Shown: in pieces, positions 47,469 through 57,912 of the stretch | How the letters are laid out: the number at the start of each line of letters is the position of its first letter | Position numbering within the stretch: the first letter of the stretch is position 1 | Notes under the pieces: generated by a model | Seen by the model: the letters and a program-made list of their open reading frames with translations, nothing else | Databases searched by the model: none | What the model was told of the DNA's origin: nothing | NCBI GenBank assembly: GCA_020809705.1 | Contig: CP085828.1 | Location: forward strand, 434,001 to 498,000 | Reading direction: 5' to 3' | Source of the DNA: Calonectria ilicicola | Lineage: Eukaryota > Ascomycota > Sordariomycetes > Hypocreales > Nectriaceae | Length of the DNA: 64,000 nt | Translations under genes and position numbers: made by a program

Positions 47469-48787
47469 CTAATTTTCGCTTCGTAGATATTCGCAAACGC
47501 TCTTTCCCCACCGCACCGCGCTCTTGTAGGTCCACATGCCTGGCGCATTGCCCTTCTGCAAGCCCTCAATAGCTTCCGCGAAGGCGGAGCCCAGGCCCTC
47601 GTCCTTGATCTGCTTGACGGGGTAGAGGTATGTCTTGAAGGAGAATAGAATGGCCTTGGTCTCAGGGAGGCGAGTCAAGGTCTGGAGCTCAATGCGTAAA
47701 AATGTCTGCGGGCGAGGTTAGAAGGTGATACTGGGGAGACATCCTGTGGGTGATGAAACTAACCTTGGTAATATCTACATCCTCATCTTTCTCGAATACA
47801 TCATTCTTGTTAATGTGATTCATGGAATTGTCGTAGAGTTCTGTGTGAGTCTGCACCGACCACTGACACCCCAAATAATCAGCATCACGCCAATCCGTCA
47901 AAGGGCAACTGCAACTCACATTTGCGCGCTTCACGCCCTTTCCAACCTCCAGCTTCCCAAAGAAACGCTCCATGCTCGACCCAATTTTGTCGTAAGACGG
48001 CACAGGCTCATGGATTTCGGCCAGTGTTCTTCCCAGCTTAGCCGCTGGGTCAAAGCCGGAAGGGAAGCAGCACATAAAAGCGATAGATCGATGATGGCCT
48101 TCAGGTTCCTGTTGAAGCAAGAAGAGATCTTCTTCAACAGATTCGCCTAGAATACGCAGAGCAGCATCGATATCGTCGCCTGGTAGCGTTGGAAATGTTT
48201 TGCCTGTGGCAAGGTTTGTGCAAGACGAGTTGTCGCCAGACAGCTGAAAGATGGTTGGGAATCGAGTAGGGAGGTAATCAGCAAGGAGATAAGTGTATAG
48301 TTCCTTTGTTGCAGCTTCTCCTCCAGGAACAAAGCCATGGACCTTGTTGCCATGAGCTGCAATGAGGTTGCGCCGCAGTGTAACGCGATCAACGTAGTCT
48401 TCATCAATGGTAATCAGTTCAGACGGAGTATCAGCTCGGATCGCTTAAAGGTGGTTAGCAAGCAACCCTCTTCCCGCCTTAAAGATCCTCAACCCACCCA
48501 TTGTGATGTGATATGTTGGCTTAAAAGGCCTTAGCTGCCGCCGCGATGCATTTTTCCAATCAAAGTCGGCCAGAGGCTCTATGGGTAATGTCTTTTCGGG
48601 CAACGCTTCAATCTCTCTGGAGTCAACTTGGCGCCTACGAGTTTGCAGCCATCTTCTAGACTGCCCAAACAGTTAGCGGAATCAAAACTAGCGTTTTTTT
48701 CCAATGCAAATAACTGACGATGCTCGTAACGGCCAATATTATTAGACAGATGACAGGGAAGACGGTGAGTTTTGCGAGTGAATCCAT
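47469..48787 (-). CDS. Membrane-anchored haem-dependent oxidative N-demethylase-like protein (DUF3445/HODM)
   Basis: Five exons: 48787-48719, 48660-48498, 48443-47920, 47862-47764 and 47705-47469; total 364 codons (363 residues). The first donor is GTCAGT and one is GTGGGT; the others are standard. The first exon encodes an N-terminal transmembrane anchor (FPVICLIILAVTS), followed by an Arg-rich linker. The remainder matches the haem-dependent oxidative N-demethylase alpha-subunit-like family (formerly DUF3445): RPFKPTYHITMAIR, a QQEPEGHHRSIAFMCCFPSGF block, NWSVQTHTELYDN, and the closing LRIELQTLTRLPETKAILFSFKTYL. Bacterial relatives bind haem and demethylate amines; the fungal substrate is unknown. 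The anchor suggests an ER or other membrane location facing the cytosol. Confidence 0.88.
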
Positions 48788-49262
48788 GATGGCGGGGTTA
48801 CACTCCGTACAGCATTACTCAAACTGAAAGAGATGTTGTTTGATGTGATGTAGATGCAGCAACAAGGCATAAAGACTAAACAACGTTAGACGACCTTCAG
48901 TCACAAAGTGCCAACACTGAATAAATACGAATTCGAGACATGGCTGTCAATGTCCAACGAGTTGTCCAGTAAGGCGCAATTGATTAGGCCTCTCCACTCC
49001 CCTCACACGTCCGATATCGCGAACTAACCGGATTAGCCTCTGCTACCCGATCGTGGTGGGCGGTTAGCGTGTCAGGTGGTCAAGTCGCGACTGGTGAATC
49101 CCAGGTACTTAGATAGGTAAAAACAAGTCATTAGCATTATCTATGTGCTGGTAGTGGCCGGTTCATCTAGTCCAGTTCCACCCGGCAGGTATCATCTGTC
49201 ATCTCTGTATACATACACTCCCTGTATATGTACCAGTTGAAATGTAATCTCTAGATCAATCT
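48788..49262. other. Intergenic region between HODM-like and glycosyltransferase genes
   Basis: 475 bases holding the HODM-like promoter and the glycosyltransferase 3' flank; both genes run leftward. Nothing else seen. Confidence 0.55.
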
Positions 49263-50882
49263 TCACCACTCCCACCAGAGCTCTATCACCTCGTCCCTCA
49301 TATCTGCTATTCTAATATCTTCCTCTGCGGGCGTCTCATCTGGGCCAGGCAGGTCCTCTTCTACCCGATGAACAAAGATCTGGCGCAGATGCTTGCCCAC
49401 CTTTTCCGACTCAATGAGGCGGTAGCTCTTCTTTTGGTGGCGCTCTAATTTATCTCGCATTGGTCCCAAACTCCACTCGAAACCGGGCGATCCATCCCAT
49501 GTACCCTCTGTGTGAGTAAAGTCGATATTCTTTGTGCCATTGGGGTACACTGCAATGCTGTACCCGTTGGAAAGCACGGTGTCGGTTCCAAACTTGAAAC
49601 GCTGCAGGAAACAGCTGCCGCAAAACTCGGAAATTTTGACCATCTCATGGACTGGAGCATGGTGCCACGATTTCCAGTGGTGAAGACTCAAGGGAAGGCG
49701 ACCTGACTCGTAAAGACCACTCAGGTCAGTGCCCATATCTAACTGGTGGAGTCCCTCGACGACGGTGAACTTTGTATCCGTCTTGGTATAAATGCATGAT
49801 TTTAGAAGGCCGTCTCCTTGGGGGACGTGCTCTTCATTAAGACATTCCTCAATGTGAGGATCTAATTTCTGAAGTAGGCCGATGCTCAGGAAGACACCAG
49901 CTCCACCAAATGCCATGTATCCGTGGAATTTGACAGCATCAAAGTTGTCCGACAGAGCTCCCATGTATGCAGGGATAGTGTGGTCGTGCTTGTCGAGAAC
50001 CTGGCCGAGCTGATAAAGCGAGGGGAAGAAAGTGTCGTCATCAACAATGGCAGCCCACTTGGTGTTGGGGGTAGAGTGGCGGAGCAGATCACGCACAATA
50101 GCAAAGTGCTGCTCGTTTCCACTAATTGTTTTGTTCCAGGGCTTAACAATCGTAAGGTCGATTCCGTGCTCCTTGAACTTTTTGGTGACCTTGGCAAACT
50201 TGGCAGCGTCTCTCGATGTCGGCTCAGTAATGACGGCGATCAATCGAGCGCCAGAATGGGCCAGCCAAGTCTCGAATTGGGACATGGACTCAACAAGGCG
50301 ATCCAGACTAGTAGCAACTCCGAAGAGCATGTGAGAGTAGTCCTTCGTGGGATAGGCTGTGGGTACATTGATAGTGATGGGCTCGCATTGAGGCTCCTGC
50401 CACCCTTCACATCTCTCGTCAAGGTGGACGAGCTGACCCTGGCCAACGAGTGGCTGCGAGTGCTCGGCAATTGAGGCTCGATCAACCGTCTCGTTAACAA
50501 CTGCGCGAATGCATCGCTTCTGGTAAATGACGTCTCTCGTGAGACCGTACGAGGGACGACGAAGGTGGTCTATCCCTGAGGCGCAGGAGGGTGCGCGTAA
50601 AAGGTTTGGTCGGTCCGGTACATCTTCACCGAAGCCGAAAGGAAGTGTGTATTCGAGGTTGGAATCGGAGTTTAGGAAAAAGAAGGTGAGAAGGAGAATG
50701 ACAGAAAGGAAGACGGCTCTTCTGCGTGGAGGAGGCATGCAGAATGGCATCGCTCGCTTGGCATGACGGCGAGCGGGACGCCCCCAATTTGGCAGGTCTG
50801 ATTTTTCCCCGCCGTGAACAAAACCCGGCGACATGGGCGTATTTTTGGAGTGCATGTGTGCTACCAGGCGAGTGTTGCACAA
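49263..50882 (-). CDS. Fringe-like (GT31-type) glycosyltransferase, type II membrane protein
   Basis: Single open frame of up to 539 residues. An N-terminal Arg-rich cytosolic piece is followed by one transmembrane helix (AVFLSVILLLTFFFL, residues ~56-70 counted from the first ATG), typical of Golgi type II enzymes. The lumenal part carries the Fringe/GT31-like features: MLFGVATSLDRL, WAAIVDDDTFFPS with the metal-binding Asp triplet, FGGAGVFLSIGLL, and a CIYTKTDTKFTVVEGLHQLD block. It should transfer a sugar onto glycoprotein or wall glycans; donor and acceptor are unknown. The start is uncertain: in-frame ATGs encode residues 1, 10, 17, 45 and 49. Met45 (at 50750) or Met49 would give the shortest usual cytosolic tail. 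Confidence 0.87.
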   Translation of the reverse strand: MCNTRLVAHMHSKNTPMSPGFVHGGEKSDLPNWGRPARRHAKRAMPFCMPPPRRRAVFLSVILLLTFFFLNSDSNLEYTLPFGFGEDVPDRPNLLRAPSCASGIDHLRRPSYGLTRDVIYQKRCIRAVVNETVDRASIAEHSQPLVGQGQLVHLDERCEGWQEPQCEPITINVPTAYPTKDYSHMLFGVATSLDRLVESMSQFETWLAHSGARLIAVITEPTSRDAAKFAKVTKKFKEHGIDLTIVKPWNKTISGNEQHFAIVRDLLRHSTPNTKWAAIVDDDTFFPSLYQLGQVLDKHDHTIPAYMGALSDNFDAVKFHGYMAFGGAGVFLSIGLLQKLDPHIEECLNEEHVPQGDGLLKSCIYTKTDTKFTVVEGLHQLDMGTDLSGLYESGRLPLSLHHWKSWHHAPVHEMVKISEFCGSCFLQRFKFGTDTVLSNGYSIAVYPNGTKNIDFTHTEGTWDGSPGFEWSLGPMRDKLERHQKKSYRLIESEKVGKHLRQIFVHRVEEDLPGPDETPAEEDIRIADMRDEVIELWWEW

Positions 50883-53735
50883 TGGTGTAACTCGTGGTCG
50901 GCAGCCGTCTCGTTATCGCTATCGCGAGTCGCGTTATCTTTCTCGAATGCGGCGCGGCTATCGTCCGATCATTGCGCGGGGGGGATGGCGACTGCGGTAT
51001 AAAGACAAGGTGACAAAGACAAAAAACGAAGACAATGGGTTATAGGATGAGTCGAGCGAGCGAGACTGAAGGCGAGGGCAAAAGCAGAGCGAGTCGGCGA
51101 TGTCGGAGAAGGCGAAGCAAGGTGAATCGGGCTCAGGTGGTGTTGACAGCCGTTGAAAGCGTGGCGTCGCAACAAGGTTAAAACGGTAGGTATCCAAACG
51201 ACTGACAGAATGTATATTGAGGCGAGTCCGTCTGCTCTGCAGCACGAGGCGTCTTAGGTTGGAGGAGGAAGAGAGAAAAGGGAAGCCGAGCCAAAAAAGA
51301 CCGGTTGGGAATTTGATGAAAAAGGTCTGGCGATATTGTCCGGCTGGGGGCAAAAGAAAGTGGCCCAAGGGTTCTTTGAATACGCGGGATTGTGCCGCCC
51401 CAAGAAAACCTACACACCTTCACACTCAACCAGACGGGGGGAAGGAGCGAGCCGTGGGGGCCTGCTGCTGCTGCATGTGGTAGGAGAGGCTGCTGTGCGT
51501 GCCAAGCTTTAGTGGGGCATAGATGGAGATGGGGTACGTACAGTAGAGTACAGTGCAGTCCGGTACAGCAGCACTGATCAGGATCAGGGTACGTACATAC
51601 CTGGTTCTATCTAGCTTGACACCCACACTCACACTCACACACGCACACAAAGGTTGGATTGGGTTGGCTGCTGCGAACAGGGAGGTGAGGGGCGATAACT
51701 GACAGCAGCATGAAGCTCCTGCGGTAAGAGCGGAAATAAGGGCTGTCGCTGCTGGATGGCACGATTGCCAATTGTTGATTGGGGGAAACAGGCAAGCAGG
51801 CACACGATGGTGCAGGAAGCTCGGGCCCAGAACTTGCTTGCTTGAGGAGGAAGGTGGAGATGCATCTGCGGGCTTGCGGGCTCTGCAGGCTGGGACCGCC
51901 GCCAATTGAGCAGCAAAACCAAGCGAAGTGAGCAAGACGGAGGCCACGGAGAGACAAGGTTTGGAGGGAACAAGGGCGCAGCCAACCGAGTCGCTTCTTC
52001 TCGCGGTTATCTTGAGGACAAGTCAAGCCGAGTCCAGAGCCAGGGGTTCCCAATCCTTTGCAAATGAGGTGACGAATCGCCCGCTAGCGCTGCCAGGTTT
52101 GTGGTGGAAATACTTTGCCAACCCAGTCCATTTCCCGGTTGGTGATCCCAAGAGGGCGAGCAATACAACCCACAGGCCCCCATGGGCCCCGACGTGCCCC
52201 TACGTGCCCCGACGGAACCCCCCCTACTGACCCCCTACGAACCGGGCGGACACTCGGGGGGCGAAAACGCCGCGTTGGAGTGGAAAAAAATTACCAGAGC
52301 CCGATTGCCGGTGGGTACTCCCCCTATCGACTGATCTGATGATGCATCCGTCTATTTGCAGACCAGCCAAATTGCATACTCGCCGAGGGCCACCGGACGC
52401 GCAATGCCTATATCTTGACCGCAGGGCTATAGCTGTTCGCCTCAGCTCGCCAGTCCACCATGCGAGGTGATGCTGTAGTTCCCGTTGGTATGCATTAAAT
52501 GCTTCACTTCCGCGCTTGCAATACGAATGGGCACGCACAGCGTGACGTCAAGGCACGTCTGCGGCTCACTATACGAAGTATGGCTTCTGGAAATGTCCCC
52601 AATTGGCTCACTGGCCCCCAAGCCCCCAAAACATTGCGTGTTTGGTCCAGCGAATAAGCTCATCTATCACCGATTTTATGTCAAAATTCCGCTGAATGTA
52701 AAACATTGTGACCACTTGTTTTGCCACTACATTCTTGCTTTTTCCCGAGCTCCTCGCCCCTGGCGCCGGCTTTTCCCCCCCATCCCCTAAAGTACACGCC
52801 AAAGCCTGGCACTTTACCGACATTACCGGAGACCACTGCACTGTGTCGTGCTGAAAGTCCCCTAACTAACTCCAGTCGCTTCAGCGCCTCTGAAACCAAC
52901 AGTGGAGTCCGATCGACATCAGATCGGCTCGCTGTCGACTAATTAATTATGCTTTCGAATGTCTTTTGGGGTTTGTTTCGTCGTTTCGGTCTCGGTACTG
53001 GTACGATAGTGGTACTGGTCGTGTGCCGCGAACGGCGGCGGACAGACAGTGGGCAGCGCAGGGTCATCAATTTCAGATCGGCAGTTTGCCTCAGTGAAAG
53101 GCGACGGGAATTAATTAGTCAATCGTCCAGCATTAATTGCACCATCCACCTCCGCGGCATTTACTGATTTCTCCACAAAATCCAAGGGCACAGAGCATCG
53201 TCCCCTCATTGTGTTCATCTCGAGTCCAGCAAGTTGATGCAAACAGTCCCGTGTGAGCCGACAACCGATCTGAATCACTTTCTTTTTTAGCGTTAAGGGA
53301 GGTTGGTTTCGCCAAATTGCTGGCTGCGTAGCATTCATATGCGCGACGAATTAAGCAAGACGCAGGGGTGCATAGGGAACGTGCATCTGAAAGGCATTGC
53401 CTCATCGTGATTACAATCTGAGCTGATCTACCCAAGGTATTCTTCCCAAACAAAAACTAAAAAGCCATGGCTCTGCATCACACAGACCAAGTCCAGAACC
53501 GCGCAAAGCGTGGAGGAAATTGGTGAGAGCGGGGTATGCCATTCGTCATGCCCCAGGATCAAGTAATACGTACAAGCCGAATCGGGCCTTGATAGCAGTG
53601 CTGCATTGTAGCGCGGAGTACCAATAGCGTGGTAAGGCGGCATACAACATGCATGCATGCAGCCAGTCAGCCAAGTCTGAGGCTGGGACGGGACTTCACA
53701 GGTCCATGTCTTGGGTCGCCCTAGACCTTGTGCCT

Positions 53736-53755
53736 CTGTGCTATCGATAGCACAG
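53736..53755. repeat. Perfect 20-nt palindrome
   Basis: CTGTGCTATCGATAGCACAG equals its own reverse complement. A 20-base perfect palindrome is expected less than once per 64 kb by chance. It has no obvious gene beside it. Confidence 0.6.
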
Positions 53756-55428
53756 TGATTGAGATGGGTTGTGATGAGCAGGTCATGACGTCAAGCGCAG
53801 TGAGGAAGATTCCCGGGTATTGGGACACCTTGGGAAAGTCCGCGACATTTTCTTCTTTAGCCTTGAAATACCGTTTTTCCGCTGACTGATGATCAAGCTT
53901 CTTTTTTCCTGCTCCCATGATGACTCTCCGGCGTCCCGTCCCACCTCGCGGCCAGGAATCTCGGCCCTTACGCCGGACATGTTGGAGGTCACATCCTGCA
54001 TAATAGCCCTGCATAGTAGCATTCAATCATTTAGCCAAGCAGCGATTGCCTAGTTTCTGTTCGATATTAGTCGCGGGAAACGCATTTTTAACTTCCGGTG
54101 TGCGGTCTTTTACGCGGTTGCAGACTCGTGCCATCTCCGAATCATGCCATGCTAACCTTAAAGTGCCCATCCGCGGTCGCCCTACCTATTAGCCTAGAGC
54201 CGATGAGGCAACTTTTGCTCAGATGGCCGCCGGGACAAGAAGAAATTGACTTTTCTGCCCAGGGAAAGCAGACATATGCTTATTCCTCGACCCGATGCCG
54301 ACGGTGGTTGTTCCCGGCGTGGCCGTGGCATAGATGGTAGCTGGAGTGGTCGCAGCAACCCCATTTTTGGCCTGGCAACTGAGCCACCAGGTTACAACCA
54401 ACTGGCAGGCCATCATCAGTCATATAGAACACGGAGCTAGCTTGGCGTGCGGCGAAATGTATCCAATAGTTCATGCATGCGCATTCATTGGCGCGGTCTC
54501 GATTGCGATGGGTTGACACTGTCACCCTCCCATTGAACCGCCCGCCACAGGCCCCACTCGTCACAATTTCAATAGCCTAGACATGGGCGCATCGTAGGAA
54601 TGACAGCCAATTAGCCCTCGTCCTTGACCATTTCACTACTGGCGTGGCTCAGTCTAGAAGCCTCTTAGCCCAGCCATTGTAGTCGTGACAGGTGAAACAG
54701 AACAATAAAACCGTCCAGTCTAATTGCCCGGGTCCTGGATTCCAGAATCCATTAGCGACTTGCCCGCTGAGGAAACCAAGCAATCATCAGCCCATTGAAT
54801 GTCACCAGAGCGCATGCAAGCCTTCGACTCATAAGTCGAGACAGTCCGTAGTGTAACGAACCTGCAGTGTCTTACAATCCCATTTACAGTGATTGCGAAA
54901 ATAGAATTTCATCTCCACACTTTACGAGTCATCATCAACACCCCCGAAAACCAAGCTACCATCGTTTCCATCCTCAGAGTCCCACTATCTTACTTTGTTG
55001 ATACAGACGTACATGTAGCCGCAATAAACACGAGGACTTGCAGATTGCAAGCTGGTTGAAGTCAGGATGACGTTTGCTTATGTGCGTCCCTTTAACATTA
55101 AGGTGCTTACCAAGGACCTGGACGTTGATCTGGTAATGGCCGTCAGGATTGAACGATGACGATGTATGATTCCATAATTGGCCAAGGATCAGCCCTATTG
55201 CGTTTGCTGACCACGAACTCCCGGTTTTCCTGGTACACGGTACACTTGTACTGTTGTTCTCTGGCCATCTGGAACTGCTGACGTTGGCACTTCTCTCATG
55301 GGCCTCTTCCTCGAACGTCAGCATGAAGTAACGAATCGGCGGGAACATTCTTCCAACGCCAATAAAAACTGTCGGCAGAAGGCACTCCTGACTCCATTAC
55401 TGCAATTGGCGCCGTGATTGGATGCTAG

Positions 55429-56141
55429 GTGGTGTCAAATACTTACATGAGAGTTCAACAGCATATGATGGTTCGAACCCCAAGGGAAACTGAAGAGATT
55501 AACGTAGTTCCAATGTTTAGCCCAACGTCTATAACACGAGCCATGAATGATATATCTAAGGCAATATGCGCTAAGCACCAACACAGTCAAGAAAATGCAT
55601 ATTGGCAATCTTTTCCGACTGTGATGCCTAGAACAAATGCGACTCAGGGTAAGCCCACAGGGTGTCCCCGCCCGCGCATCACCATTGAGGTTCCCAGCAT
55701 CATTAAATGAACAACAGAAGTTATGCCCATGTTATGGGGAAGAGAACTAAAGAAGAGCTTCTTCATACCGTCCAAGTTACACGCTTCTAATTGAGGCACA
55801 TCCTCAAGGCAAGAAGGGTCTCAACTCTAGAGGGAGCATCACATCTGCTTCTACAGTCATCGGCACTATTGCATAAACTTAAGCCCCTTAAAGCCGTGTA
55901 CGGCATAATTCCGAGATGCTCTCAAAAGCTCGGACAGAACTTGTCAATCTAGACATGCGTGAAAGACACTACCCTGCCCATCCAAGATGCATTCCATTGC
56001 GCATATCTCAAATACAGCTGCACACTTAACGCTAATATCAGGCCCAACGAGGAGCCAAAAACCAATTCGAATTCATGTTATGGGTATCACTATTAGAACA
56101 GGAATATTCACTCCCACTAATACTCTCGACTCCGTTCCCAT
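55429..56141 (-). pseudogene. Possible decayed membrane-protein gene
   Basis: On the minus strand, a frame from ATG 56141 to a stop at 55944 reads through one internal TGA (56075-56073) and encodes hydrophobic segments (VLVGVNIPVLIVIPI, then GFWLLVGP). A second frame between ~55,770 and 55,450, broken by two TGA codons, encodes more hydrophobic stretches (WVAFVLGITVG-like, ALDISFMARVIDVGLNIG). TGG-to-TGA changes would be consistent with repeat-induced point mutation or simple decay. The two frames could be exons of one ruined polytopic transporter or receptor. No family was recognised with confidence, and chance hydrophobicity is not excluded. Confidence 0.28.
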
Positions 56142-56202
56142 ACAGACTCCTCGCTTCCGTACCAATGATGACAAGAGTGCTGCCCGCCCCGTGCATAAAA
56201 CA

Positions 56203-56868
56203 TCAAAATATGAGCCCGCACATTGCTAAAACAACGTAGTCGGAACCCTCTTCGGCGTTGACGTCTCCCACGTATCCGAGCCTCCCTTCCCCGACTTTGG
56301 CAAATGTTACTGGAGACTGACCGGGGACGTGGGCCTTACCCCTTGCTCCGGACAAGGTCTCCTTAACGGAGTTTTCTCTTGTCAGATACCACGAGTCCAT
56401 GATGTCAACATTACTCAAGTACATGGCCTTGAGGCTATAGTGCGAGAGAAGCCCAGTAGCCAACACCGGGCTAATAGCGTCTTTATTGAGACCGAGAGTT
56501 GTTCGATGAAAGGTGCCTTGATCCCACGGCAGATCCGCCTTGCCAAAGAAGGGTCGAATGTCTGGTGGTTGTACGAAGGAAGAAAAATGGCCCATGGCAA
56601 CCGCCGTGCCTCCTGCGCGAACATACTGCAGCACCACCTCCCAAATGTGACCATTCTCCTTGTGCGTCAGAGCCTCGTCCGTCATGAGAACTGCCAACGG
56701 GGGCGGATCGGTGACGAGCAGCTTCATAGCACTCGCGGGTTCTACGGCGCGTTGCACGCGCGCTCTTCTTATTAACGCCTTTAGGAGCGATGCGTACATC
56801 TCGTCAAAGTAGCCCTGGTGGTTCAGAGAGAGCAAGACAATGCGCGGCTCCTCACTGTGGGCCGCCAT
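56203..56868 (-). CDS. ThuA/class-I glutamine-amidotransferase-like protein of unknown function
   Basis: 221 residues from the ATG at 56868, single exon. The frame is open upstream to 57234, but the family-like sequence starts with EEPRIVLLSLNHQGYFDEMYASLL. The body has the alternating strand/helix pattern of a ThuA or class-I amidotransferase-like fold: LLVTDPPPLAVLMTDEAL, VLQYVRAGGTAVAMGHFSSF, FFGKADLPWDQG and the terminal VGEGRLGYVGDVNAEEGSDYVVLAMCGL. Similar uncharacterised proteins occur in many filamentous ascomycetes. No catalytic triad is evident, so I give no reaction. The C-terminal LIF comes immediately before the stop, so the end looks complete. Confidence 0.75.
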   Translation of the reverse strand: MAAHSEEPRIVLLSLNHQGYFDEMYASLLKALIRRARVQRAVEPASAMKLLVTDPPPLAVLMTDEALTHKENGHIWEVVLQYVRAGGTAVAMGHFSSFVQPPDIRPFFGKADLPWDQGTFHRTTLGLNKDAISPVLATGLLSHYSLKAMYLSNVDIMDSWYLTRENSVKETLSGARGKAHVPGQSPVTFAKVGEGRLGYVGDVNAEEGSDYVVLAMCGLIF

Positions 56869-57381
56869 GCTGTGTGGACTGGGATTCTGGATCAAGCGCA
56901 CGCGGTGGTAGAGTTGGCAGAAGACTGTTTTTGTTCTGGCGTAAAATTGCGGATCGCGCGGCGCGGACGTAGTATGGGCCGACGTTGGGGGTTGGGTTGG
57001 TGTTGCTTGCTTTTTTCCTGGAGTGCTGGCGAATAAAAATCCACCACCAGCCCCTTGCGGAAAGCGCACTGCGACTCCAACTGCAATACTACCAAGAGAC
57101 AAGTTTTTTTTAATGATGAATTCAAACAAATGTGCCAGGTGCATGCGCAGTTGGCAGGCGCAATAACTACACTTGGCAGGATCTGTTTCCACGCTTGAGA
57201 TGTTAGGGTTAATGGGAATAACAGGGTATAACACTGGGACATTTGGAATGCTTCAAATACAAGGGGGGATTCCAGGTTATTCTCGATATACCAAAATCTA
57301 TTATGTCTAAATATGCAGAGTAGCTCTAAGCATTTTGTATTAGTCGTGGTAGCCGTCATGGTCCATTGGTCGAGATCTCTT
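56869..57381. other. Intergenic region between ThuA-like and phenolic acid decarboxylase genes
   Basis: 513 bases between two leftward genes. It holds the ThuA-like upstream region and the decarboxylase 3' flank. Open in the ThuA-like frame to 57234, but without protein-like conservation. Confidence 0.55.
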
Positions 57382-57912
57382 CTAAAAAGTGACTGCATCA
57401 AGCGCGATAGGGACCAAATCTCCCTTTCCCTTAAATGTTTCGAGAATGTTGGCTTGCTCGACCAACATGAAACGGTCAATCTGCGTTCCTTCCATTGCCA
57501 GGTTCCTCCATCGATCGAAATCTTCAGGGTTTCTCTTGTCGCCGTGGGCTTCGACGGCATTCTCCCAATGGCCTTTGGAGAAGCTCAAAAGCCCGCTGAT
57601 GGTCTTGTTGACAATGTCGTAGACAAGCGACACAACGGTGCCGGTTTCCTCGAGCCAGCTGATCTGCCAAAGCTCTCCCGGACGAACGCACTGATATGCG
57701 GCAGTCTGGTAATTGGTGCGACCAGCCATGGGACCGCCGTGAATGGCATAGACAACCCGGTTATCTGAGAAGAACCAGATCTCGTATCGCCACTTCTCAG
57801 GGTTTCCGTCCTCATCACGGGCATCGTAGTCGTAGATGAGATGGGTGTCCTTCATGTCCTTCTCGAAGGAAGGATCAAGAGGTGTGTTGACTTGATATGA
57901 GGGTAATTGCAT
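57382..57912 (-). CDS. Phenolic acid decarboxylase (hydroxycinnamate decarboxylase)
   Basis: 176 residues, intronless, full-length for the bacterial-type phenolic acid decarboxylase family (PF05870), a small lipocalin-like beta-barrel without cofactor. It converts ferulic, p-coumaric or caffeic acid to the vinyl phenol plus CO2, a detoxification step in the cytosol. Visible family features are HLIYDYD (Tyr27 and Tyr29 at the positions of the catalytic tyrosines), RYEIWFFSDNRVVYAIHGGPMAGR, and ISWLEETGTVVSL with Glu88 at the acid position, then the GLLSFSKGHWE strand. The start at 57912 has a TATA box ~90 bases upstream. The family is mainly bacterial with scattered fungal members, so past horizontal transfer is plausible. 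It pairs functionally with the feruloyl-esterase-type gene at the window's left end. Confidence 0.94.
   Translation of the reverse strand: MQLPSYQVNTPLDPSFEKDMKDTHLIYDYDARDEDGNPEKWRYEIWFFSDNRVVYAIHGGPMAGRTNYQTAAYQCVRPGELWQISWLEETGTVVSLVYDIVNKTISGLLSFSKGHWENAVEAHGDKRNPEDFDRWRNLAMEGTQIDRFMLVEQANILETFKGKGDLVPIALDAVTF

Larger units (their letters stand above)
50883..56202. other. Long intergenic region ending in a decayed membrane-protein-like stretch
   Basis: 5.3 kb with no intact gene I can support. 51.0-52.1 kb is the low-complexity promoter side of the glycosyltransferase (GAGA and CACA runs near 51,610-51,650). A perfect 20-nt palindrome lies at 53736-53755. From ~55.4 to 56.14 kb the minus strand shows hydrophobic open frames broken by stops, listed separately. 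Confidence 0.5.

Noticed and set aside
55440..55500. GGTTCGAACCCC, a tRNA T-loop-like motif
   Set aside because: No matching acceptor, D or anticodon stem could be built around it.
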